A stretch of DNA of 9,904 nucleotides from Minisyncoccota bacterium (GTDB lineage: Bacteria; Patescibacteriota; Minisyncoccia; Phycocordibacterales; CAIJYI01), in assembly GCA_023229825.1 (NCBI GenBank), contig JALNYN010000039.1, forward strand, positions 1 to 9,904, read 5' to 3'. Within the stretch, counting starts at the first letter, position 1. Each line of letters begins with the position of its first letter. Below, in pieces: positions 1-4,940 of the stretch. The notes beneath the pieces are model-generated. The model did not search any database and was not told the DNA's origin. It worked only from the letters and a program-made list of their open reading frames with translations. The position numbers and the translations under genes are program-made.

Positions 1-461
1 TCTATAGGTGTATGATGTGGCGGGAGAAAGTCCGCTGTCGGAATACTCGAGAGTTGCAGTCGTCCCGATCTGAACATCGTTGCGGTATATTTTGTAACCG
101 GTGACGCCGATGTTATCAGTTGAGGCTGACCACGAGAGATTAAGCTGCGAAGAAGAAAACTGCTCTACGGAAAGCGATGGAACGGAAGGCGAAGCGGTGT
201 CCGGAAGAGTCTTGGAAACCGGAGCTGAAAAAGCGGATAAGTTTCCCGTAGCGTCGTGAGCCGCGATTTTATAAGTGTACGGTGTGGCGGCAGAAAGTCC
301 GGTGTCGGAATATGAGGGGGTCGCCGTTGTGCCGATCTGCACATCGTTGCGGTATATTTTGTAACCGGCGACGCCGACGTTGTCGGTCGAGGCATACCAC
401 GAGAGATTAAACTGGGAAGAAAAAAACTGCTCTACGGAAAGCGATGCCGGGACGGAAGGCG
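1..461 (-). repeat. Tandem duplication of an FN3-coding unit (89-90 codons)
   Basis: Bases 1-191 align with 268-461, an offset of 267 bp (89 codons) with one 3-nt indel. A 28-nt block at 74-101 is identical to 341-368, and other long identical blocks flank it. The neighbouring FN3 unit further upstream in the gene (about 470-735) is much more diverged. This points to a recent in-frame duplication or gene conversion of one domain. The array may continue beyond the left edge. Confidence 0.85.
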
Positions 462-1179
462 CGGTGGCGTCAAGTGTAGATGCGGAAACTGCGGTTGAAA
501 AAGAAGACGAATTTCCCGCAGCATCTTGCGCGCTCGCGCTATAGCTATACGACGTTGCCTCCGAAAGATTTATATCGGAATACACAGGATCGCTACCCGT
601 ATAAATGATGGTTCCGTTGCGTTTCAGCTTGTAGCTCGTTACCCCGACGTTATCAGTCATACCTCCCCAAGAAACATTTATCCGCGAAGCAGAATATGGC
701 TCCGCTGTTAACCATGTCGGAGAAGTGGGCGGAACGGTGTCGATGATGTTAAATGCTATCGATCCCGCCAGATCCGAACAGCCAGTATCAGTACTGAAAC
801 AAGCACGCAGAGTATAATTCCCCGGAGATAAGCTTGAAGTGCCCATCGACATAGTACTCGTGGTAATACTAGGATTCGAATTCCTGTGATAGACAAAGAC
901 GGAGCTGTCGGGTTTTACATACTGAACTTCAACATACGTCGCGTAACCGGAGGCGCAAGCGTACGTGTACGTCAGCGTTTGCCCCTGGGTATAACTCGTT
1001 TTATTGTTGGCGAGCGTAAGAGTAAAACCGGTACAGGTACCCCCTCCGGCCGCCGATGTATTGTATGCAAAAATGGAAATGATCGAAACCGATAATATAA
1101 AAAACAAAATTCCGATATTTTTTTTGTCCCACATAAACAAAACGCCGTCGGAAACATCGCGGAGAAGTTTTTGAAACAT
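1..1179 (-). CDS. Exported fibronectin type III repeat protein, N-terminal part (3' end outside window)
   Basis: Open frame of 393 codons from an ATG at 1179 to the left edge, with no stop. Residues 22-39 are a hydrophobic stretch after a lysine pair (K19, K20), followed by TSAA at 41-44, which reads as a Sec signal peptide, possibly cleaved after A44. Residues 45-147 form a beta-rich domain with cysteines C49, C75, C127 and C134. Three FN3-like units follow at about 148-236, 237-326 and 327-393+, each with the W..STDN.GV.GYK..RN pattern and a late SY.Y motif. Units 2 and 3 are nearly identical in DNA. The gene probably makes a secreted or surface adhesion or scaffold protein; FN3 units give binding surfaces but do not name a ligand. 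The M1 start is preferred over M16 (1134) because a TATAAA box lies 7 nt upstream of it; neither start has a Shine-Dalgarno. Confidence 0.88.
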   Translation of the reverse strand, partial: MFQKLLRDVSDGVLFMWDKKNIGILFFILSVSIISIFAYNTSAAGGGTCTGFTLTLANNKTSYTQGQTLTYTYACASGYATYVEVQYVKPDSSVFVYHRNSNPSITTSTMSMGTSSLSPGNYTLRACFSTDTGCSDLAGSIAFNIIDTVPPTSPTWLTAEPYSASRINVSWGGMTDNVGVTSYKLKRNGTIIYTGSDPVYSDINLSEATSYSYSASAQDAAGNSSSFSTAVSASTLDATAPSVPASLSVEQFFSSQFNLSWYASTDNVGVAGYKIYRNDVQIGTTATPSYSDTGLSAATPYTYKIAAHDATGNLSAFSAPVSKTLPDTASPSVPSLSVEQFSSSQLNLSWSASTDNIGVTGYKIYRNDVQIGTTATLEYSDSGLSPATSYTYR

Positions 1180-1186
1180 AAAGTGA

Positions 1187-1216
1187 TTTATAAAAAAATA
1201 AGCAGTTCAAATTCAA
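1187..1216 (-). promoter_or_regulatory. Predicted promoter of the left FN3 gene, leaderless type
   Basis: On the minus strand, TTGAAT (1216-1211), an 18-nt spacer and TATAAA (1192-1187) precede the ATG at 1179 by 7 nt. This spacing would put the transcription start at or next to the start codon. No Shine-Dalgarno is present. Confidence 0.5.
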
Positions 1217-1277
1217 AAATTTAAACCTTCATAAATACATTATATATAAGCGGCCACTAAGCCACAATCAAATATGT

Positions 1278-1316
1278 GAATTCGATTCGGGAATGGGGAC
1301 CCGAATTCTCGAATTC
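1278..1316. repeat. Imperfect palindrome in intergenic region
   Basis: The left arm 1278-1291 (GAATTCGATTCGGG) matches the reverse complement of 1300-1316 with a 3-nt bulge. It lies between the divergent FN3 gene and the 158-aa ORF. There is no T-run immediately after it on either strand, so a terminator role is weak. It could be an operator or the remnant of a repeat. Confidence 0.5.
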
Positions 1317-1333
1317 CGCTTCGTTTTTCTTTC

Positions 1334-1361
1334 TTGCTTAAAATTTTAGGGCGAGTATAAT
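1334..1361 (+). promoter_or_regulatory. Possible promoter for the 158-aa ORF
   Basis: TTGCTT (1334-1339), a 16-nt spacer and a perfect TATAAT (1356-1361) on the plus strand. Transcription would begin near 1368 and give a leader of about 150 nt that contains the palindromic repeat at 1391-1479. It is the best plus-strand promoter seen before the ORF at 1520. Confidence 0.4.
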
Positions 1362-1390
1362 TTCATTATTAGACTGCTTCGATGGCTATT

Positions 1391-1479
1391 CATTGTCTCC
1401 CGGCCGAGACCCGGATCCATATTGTTACAAAACAGAAGACGTGGATTTCTGATAAGTCCGGAATGACGAGATAACAATG
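1391..1479. repeat. REP-like two-armed palindromic repeat
   Basis: An 89-bp unit has CATTGT at its left end and ACAATG at its right end. Inside are a left arm containing CCCGG...CCCGGATCCA (about 1399-1419) and a right arm containing TGGATTTCTGATAAGTCCGG (1442-1461) followed by AATGAC. The arms resemble degraded versions of widespread bacterial repeats of the TGGAT-CCGG-loop-CCGG-ATGACG type. A shorter relative is at 7333-7362. It lies in the presumed leader of the 158-aa ORF. Confidence 0.5.
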
Positions 1480-1519
1480 ACTTGTGAAAAAACTTTTTAA
1501 TAATTAAAAAAACAAAAAA

Positions 1520-1996
1520 ATGGTTCCTAATTTTCATTCGGAAGCGTATAGAAGCGAAATACATGAGATGAAAGATGTTCCGCCGGAAGCTCAAGAGATC
1601 CTTGATAGGATCCTTGTGCACGATCATAATCACACTCCGGGAGTCACCGCTACACCGGAAGATATCGCCATAGTCAAAGAAGCATTCTCAGAAGGGATAA
1701 GGATCGAAGGAAAGCTTTATGAAATAAAAGTTTTTCAACCGAATGACGAACACGGCCGCCCGTATTTTATCTTAAGGGAAAAGCATTTGGATGGAGTGGA
1801 AAGGTCTTTAGATGAAACGGATTTGAAAGATAATGCCTATGTTGAGGAAAAGAGAGAATTAGGAGAGCGAATACCCACTGAGGAAAGAAAAAATCCTTTC
1901 TTTGAATCAGAGGCGGATTTGGAGGAAATGAGAAAACTTTTGAAGATAAAAAAAGATTGGGAGGAAATGGATAAGCCAGAGAAGGAAGCGGCATAA
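1520..1996 (+). CDS. Charged hypothetical protein, 158 aa
   Basis: I do not recognise this family. The protein is soluble, with no signal peptide or membrane segment, and very rich in Glu and Lys. Residues 1-45 include an HDHNH cluster at 34-38. Residues 46-90 may form a small folded alpha/beta unit (EGKLYEIKVFQPNDEHGRPY). From about residue 92 to the end it is almost wholly charged and likely helical or coiled coil (EKRELGERIPTEERK, then EEMRKLLKIKKDWEEMDK). The ATG at 1520 follows an A-rich stretch with no Shine-Dalgarno. It stands alone, divergent from the left FN3 gene and convergent with the holA-like gene, with a strong hairpin terminator after it. The uninterrupted frame, codon regularity and matching terminator support a real gene. 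Confidence 0.75.
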   Translation: MVPNFHSEAYRSEIHEMKDVPPEAQEILDRILVHDHNHTPGVTATPEDIAIVKEAFSEGIRIEGKLYEIKVFQPNDEHGRPYFILREKHLDGVERSLDETDLKDNAYVEEKRELGERIPTEERKNPFFESEADLEEMRKLLKIKKDWEEMDKPEKEAA

Positions 1997-2024
1997 CGCA
2001 GATAATAGATTACTGATCACAAAC

Positions 2025-2050
2025 AAAAGAGCTTCGATTGAAGCTCTTTT
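2025..2050. terminator. Bidirectional intrinsic terminator between convergent genes
   Basis: A perfect 11-bp stem (AAAAGAGCTTC, 2025-2035, with GAAGCTCTTTT, 2040-2050) and a GATT loop. T-rich tails follow on both strands because the stem ends in A4 and T4. It sits between the stop of the 158-aa ORF (1996) and the stop of the holA-like gene (2057), as expected for a shared terminator. Confidence 0.88.
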
Positions 2051-2056
2051 ATATAA

Positions 2057-2821
2057 CTATTTTTCCAGCAAAAACTTTTCGAGTAAAATTTCCAGCTCTC
2101 CGCCGTCCATTCGTATGCTGTGATAGAGTTTGTTTAATTTTGTCAGCATCTCGTTAAGGTCATTTTCGGTATAATTTCCGGCAAAACTTTTCGCTTTCTT
2201 ATACGGAAAAGGATTCGCCCCGGCGTCTTCGGCGCTTTTTGTTTTTTTGGCGAGCAGCATCATTTTTATCGATGAAAAAAGAGCCCCATAAATCGCTTCG
2301 GGCGCTATTCCCTGACGGATCGCTTTTTGATACTGTATCCACGCCCCGCGTTTATCCTTGGAAGCAAATGAATCGGAAATGGAAAAAGTGATATTTTCAC
2401 TGTATCCTTTTTTTTCTTTCTTTTCTCCGAAAACGTAGCTGTCTTTCGCGTATTTTTTCACCAAAACAAGCGTTTTTGCATCAAAACCTTCATCAAAAAG
2501 AATGAACACGCTTTCCGACGAAGCGATCATCGGAAATGCCGACAAAATGCTTTCTTTTACCGCGTCTTTGTTTTCTTTTTTTGTTTCTTCTTCTCCTTCT
2601 TTAACTTTTTTTCTCGGAAATACGCGGTCAAGCACGACGATGTGCTTCTTTACAAAAAGCCCCTGAGAAGAATACAGGCTTTCGAGAGCGCTTTCGGAAA
2701 AATTCTCATTATCTATCACAAAAAATTCCGCATCCGGCCGCTGTTTCCTGCACGAAGCCACCAGCGCATCTTTTTTTGCGCGAGCCTTATCGATCTCCGT
2801 TCCATAGACGGCATATAACAT
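2057..2821 (-). CDS. holA: DNA polymerase III delta subunit-like protein (clamp loader)
   Basis: Length 254 aa from the ATG at 2821. The order of features fits the HolA/delta family, whose members open the sliding clamp within the clamp loader: an N-terminal YAVYGTEIDKA strand-loop that stands where other loader subunits bind nucleotide but has no Walker A motif; alternating strands such as HIVVLDRV and SVFILFDEG; a mid-region QKAIRQG plus ALFSSIKMMLLAKK helix; and a C-terminal helical bundle ending in LEILLEKFLLEK. It is shorter than typical delta subunits (about 340 aa), and residues about 67-88 are a lysine/glutamate-rich insert. A longer frame exists with an ATG at 2860, but a promoter with -10 at 2833-2828 would start transcription downstream of it, so 2821 is preferred. 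The assignment rests on pattern recognition of a divergent family; other small AAA-like proteins are not excluded. Confidence 0.72.
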   Translation of the reverse strand: MLYAVYGTEIDKARAKKDALVASCRKQRPDAEFFVIDNENFSESALESLYSSQGLFVKKHIVVLDRVFPRKKVKEGEEETKKENKDAVKESILSAFPMIASSESVFILFDEGFDAKTLVLVKKYAKDSYVFGEKKEKKGYSENITFSISDSFASKDKRGAWIQYQKAIRQGIAPEAIYGALFSSIKMMLLAKKTKSAEDAGANPFPYKKAKSFAGNYTENDLNEMLTKLNKLYHSIRMDGGELEILLEKFLLEK

Positions 2822-2827
2822 ACCCCT

Positions 2828-2856
2828 ATTATGCCCGAATGGAGTATCGGGGGCAA
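2828..2856 (-). promoter_or_regulatory. Predicted promoter of the holA-like gene
   Basis: On the minus strand, TTGCCC (2856-2851), a 17-nt spacer and CATAAT (2833-2828) lie exactly 6 nt before the ATG at 2821. The arrangement implies a leaderless or near-leaderless mRNA. A second possible set, TTGACT (2873-2868) with GATACT (2848-2843), has a 19-nt spacer and is less likely. Either set places the start of transcription downstream of the ATG at 2860. Confidence 0.5.
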
Positions 2857-2902
2857 GCATATGGAAAAGTCAACAGTATAGAGACAAAAAAGACATAATT
2901 TT

Positions 2903-2970
2903 CAAACAAAAACCCGCCTGCTGTAAATTCTAGCATATGCTAGAATTTACAGCAGGCGGGTTTTTGTTTG
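2903..2970. repeat. Perfect 68-bp palindrome, terminator-like
   Basis: Bases 2903-2936 are the exact reverse complement of 2937-2970: 34 bp per arm and no spacer, centred on GCATATGC. The outer part of each arm is GC-rich (CCCGCCTGCTG) and flanked by A5/T5, so it would look like an intrinsic terminator in both directions. It lies upstream of both divergent genes rather than after either one, which is unusual. It may insulate the two promoters, act as an attenuator for a promoter further out, or mark an old insertion junction. Confidence 0.9.
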
Positions 2971-2981
2971 TTTAAAGGGGG

Positions 2982-3010
2982 TTTACAAATGTGTATTTCT
3001 CTGTTAGTTT
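2982..3010 (+). promoter_or_regulatory. Possible promoter of the tryptophanase-family gene
   Basis: TTTACA (2982-2987), a 17-nt spacer and TAGTTT (3005-3010). The -35 is close to consensus and the -10 is weak. Transcription would start near 3017 and give a leader of about 40 nt carrying the ribosome site. It lies just downstream of the 68-bp palindrome. Confidence 0.35.
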
Positions 3011-3044
3011 AACATCAGAAATACAAAGTGGCACTTTGAAAAAC

Positions 3045-3058
3045 GGAGACAATAAGTG
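3045..3058 (+). promoter_or_regulatory. Ribosome binding site and GTG start of the tryptophanase-family gene
   Basis: GGAG at 3045-3048 lies 7 nt before the GTG at 3056. This fixes the non-ATG start. It is the only clear Shine-Dalgarno seen before a recognised gene in the window; the other starts lack one. Confidence 0.75.
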
Positions 3059-4495
3059 AATAAATTTACCCAACTCACCGAGTTCACCCCAAAACACCAA
3101 CACCGTGCATACGTAAACAGCGCGGTGCGATTTCATACGCCATGCACCAAAGAAGACCGTCTCGCGGCTGCGATAAAGGCAGGTTGGAACGTATTCCAAT
3201 TCCCTTCCAAATTCACAGTCGGGGACTTTCTTTCCGATTCCGGCACGACCACACCGACCATTGAACAGCTCGCCGCATCCCTTTTGGGCGACGAAGCGTA
3301 TGGAACGAACTGGGGCTATGAGCAATTATTGGAGCAGTTTGAAAAGACGTTCGGTATCACGCTTCTCGGCGATGATGCGGAATGGGAAATTTTCCTGTTT
3401 CATCAATGCCGCGCCGCAGAACACGCGCTTTTCACCCAGATCGGCCGCGGAAAAAAAGGTCTGATAATTCCAAGCAACGGACACTTTGATACCACGCATG
3501 CCAATATTGAGATGAACGGGATCGAAGCGCTGGATATTGTATCGGTAAATGATCATTTTTTTCTAGGCAATATTGACACAACAAAACTGTTCAGGACTCT
3601 GAATACCGAGAATGTACCACTCGTCTACTGCACAGTAACAAACAACACGATGGCAGGGCAACCTGTTTCGCTTGAGAACATAGCCGATATAAGAAGATGG
3701 TGCGATAAATTCAAAAAACCTTTTTTCTTGGATGCTTGTCGGTTTGCGGAAAACGCATGGTTCATTAAGGAAAATGAACGGCAAAGGTCCACTATTCCTG
3801 AAATAGTTCACGAAATGTTCAGTCTGTGCGACGGCTTCACTATTTCGCTCAAAAAAGACGGTCTTGCGAATATGGGCGGCGCGCTGTGTGTCAAAAAAGG
3901 AACCGTATTATTTGAAGAGTATCCCGACATTTTGGATAACCTGCGCGATCATCAGATCTGTACCGAAGCGCATCCGACCTACGGCGGAATGTCCGGACGC
4001 GATATTATGATAGTAGTTGAAGGACTCAAAACAGTCGTAACACAGGAATATCTGGATAGTCGGATACTTCAAGTACGTGCGTTCGGCGATTATCTGGATG
4101 AACTTGGTATTCCCGTAGTAAAACCATTCGGCGGACATGCGGTGTATCTTGACGTGGATAAATTCTACGAGGGTACTTTAATGAGACGCGAGGATTTCGG
4201 CGGTATTTCGTTGACTGCCCTGCTTCTTTTAAATGGCCCGCGTTTATGCGAACTCGGCGCTTTTGCTTTCGGAACGTATGATCCGAAAACCGGAAAAGAA
4301 ACATTCCCTCCGTTCAATTATGTGCGAATAGCGATCCCGCGGAACAAATATGAGATCGAAGATCTGTTCTACGCGGCGGATTGCATCAAAAATCTCCATA
4401 ACAAAAGAGATTTTATCCCGCGCGCGGTCTGTACGCATGGCAAGGAAAAAACACTCCGCCATTTCAAAGCGCGGTTTGAGCTCCAATATAAATAA
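3056..4495 (+). CDS. tnaA: Tryptophanase (PLP-dependent beta-eliminating lyase family)
   Basis: 479 aa, close to the usual 456-471 aa of tryptophanase and tyrosine phenol-lyase. It would split tryptophan into indole, pyruvate and ammonia in the cytoplasm. Family landmarks in order: DSGTTT (61-66), GDEAYG (78-83, Y82 matching the catalytic-site Tyr74 of E. coli TnaA), HQCR (116-119, where the family has HQGR), FDTT (144-147), VTNNTMAGQPVSL (194-206), DACRFAENAWFIKE (226-239), SLKKD (264-268, K267 as the PLP lysine), PTYGGM (307-312) and VRIAIPR (423-429, R424 as the carboxylate-binding Arg). Two positions favour tryptophanase over tyrosine phenol-lyase: L400 where the latter has Arg381, and H469 in LRHF matching TnaA His463. 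These residue comparisons are from memory of the families. A GTG start with GGAG fits the N-terminus, and the gene is monocistronic with its own terminator. The Cys at 118 in the phosphate-binding loop is odd. Confidence 0.88.
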   Translation: MNKFTQLTEFTPKHQHRAYVNSAVRFHTPCTKEDRLAAAIKAGWNVFQFPSKFTVGDFLSDSGTTTPTIEQLAASLLGDEAYGTNWGYEQLLEQFEKTFGITLLGDDAEWEIFLFHQCRAAEHALFTQIGRGKKGLIIPSNGHFDTTHANIEMNGIEALDIVSVNDHFFLGNIDTTKLFRTLNTENVPLVYCTVTNNTMAGQPVSLENIADIRRWCDKFKKPFFLDACRFAENAWFIKENERQRSTIPEIVHEMFSLCDGFTISLKKDGLANMGGALCVKKGTVLFEEYPDILDNLRDHQICTEAHPTYGGMSGRDIMIVVEGLKTVVTQEYLDSRILQVRAFGDYLDELGIPVVKPFGGHAVYLDVDKFYEGTLMRREDFGGISLTALLLLNGPRLCELGAFAFGTYDPKTGKETFPPFNYVRIAIPRNKYEIEDLFYAADCIKNLHNKRDFIPRAVCTHGKEKTLRHFKARFELQYK

Positions 4496-4511
4496 AAGAA
4501 AACTGAATTTT

Positions 4512-4552
4512 AACCCCGCGAGCGCATTGCGCTTTTGCGGGGTTTCTTTTTT
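4512..4552 (+). terminator. Intrinsic terminator of the tryptophanase-family gene
   Basis: Outer stem AACCCCGC (4512-4519) with GCGGGGTT (4537-4544), inner stem AGCGC (4521-4525) with GCGCT (4529-4533), then the T-rich run TCTTTTTT (4545-4552). It starts 16 nt after the stop codon at 4495. Confidence 0.9.
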
Positions 4553-4565
4553 CTACTGAACGGAT

Positions 4566-4571
4566 TATACT
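4566..4571 (+). promoter_or_regulatory. Predicted -10 box of the 81-aa gene, leaderless type
   Basis: TATACT at 4566-4571 lies 7 nt before the ATG at 4579. No good -35 is visible at the right distance; that position falls in the T-run of the preceding terminator. No Shine-Dalgarno precedes the ATG, so a leaderless transcript is the simplest reading. Confidence 0.45.
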
Positions 4572-4578
4572 GCAATAT

Positions 4579-4824
4579 ATGGAAAAGACACCGGAAATAC
4601 AAAACAAACACGAAAGAAACATGCTGCCGGAAAATATCGGCATGGTTTTATATCTGGAATGTTACCAAAAAGGCCTTCGTTCCGTAAAAGACATCAACAA
4701 AAAACTCACCGACCGCTATCATCAGCCGATAAACATGAATCGCAGAGAGATCTGCGGCCTCCTCGAAAAAAGGGCGCAAATGTTCGCCAGCGAACATTTC
4801 AATCCCGGAGATATCGTCGAATAA
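4579..4824 (+). CDS. Hypothetical protein, 81 aa
   Basis: A small, basic, mostly helical protein that I do not recognise. There is no signal peptide or membrane segment. Residues 15-45 (LPENIGMVLYLECYQ, then VKDINKKLTDRY) and 52-70 (NMNRREICGLLEKRAQMF) could form a three-helix or winged-helix-like fold, so DNA or RNA binding is possible but unproven. The ATG at 4579 is supported by a TATACT box 7 nt upstream; an in-frame ATG at 4621 (M15) is the alternative. The gene is convergent with polA, and its stop codon merges with the left arm of the inverted repeat at 4823-4940. Confidence 0.65.
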   Translation: MEKTPEIQNKHERNMLPENIGMVLYLECYQKGLRSVKDINKKLTDRYHQPINMNRREICGLLEKRAQMFASEHFNPGDIVE

Positions 4825-4940
4825 GTATCAGGGGTAAGTATCAGTATCAGGAACGACAAAAGACCGACGATGCCGGTTTATTTTTATGATAGAAAAGATC
4901 GCTCGTTCGTCCCTGATACCGATACTTACCCCTGATACTT
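4823..4940. repeat. 118-bp element with 34-bp inverted arms between convergent genes
   Basis: The left arm 4823-4856 and right arm 4907-4940 are inverted copies with 2 mismatches in 34 bp. Each arm is built from short repeats of GTATCAG (AAGTATCAGGGGTAAGTATC then AGTATCAGG). The left arm begins inside the stop codon of the 81-aa gene. The right arm covers the polA stop codon and encodes its last residues KYQG. The 50-bp centre holds a small hairpin (4863-4877, ACCG...CGGT) followed by a T-rich tract. It may be a MITE-like insertion, or a large hairpin that ends or protects both convergent mRNAs. Confidence 0.85.
4863..4887. terminator. Small hairpin with T-rich tail, possible terminator
   Basis: ACCGAC (4863-4868) pairs with GCCGGT (4872-4877) with one A-C mismatch, followed on the plus strand by TTATTTTTAT. 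On the minus strand the same hairpin is followed by CTTTT. It lies in the centre of the large inverted repeat and could terminate the 81-aa gene. It is short and so only moderately convincing. Confidence 0.4.

Noticed and set aside
1..461. Regular repeats considered as a CRISPR array
   Set aside because: The repeat unit is ~267 bp, in frame, and encodes FN3 domains; there are no short repeats with unique spacers.
2822..2860. Upstream ATG giving a 267-aa holA-like protein
   Set aside because: The 13 extra residues are not family-like, and the predicted promoter elements would start transcription downstream of that ATG.
2989..3012. Seven-codon leader ORF (MCISLLV) after AAAGGGGG upstream of the tryptophanase gene, like TnaC
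   Set aside because: It contains no Trp or Pro, unlike TnaC, and it overlaps the best candidate promoter for the gene, so it may not even be transcribed.
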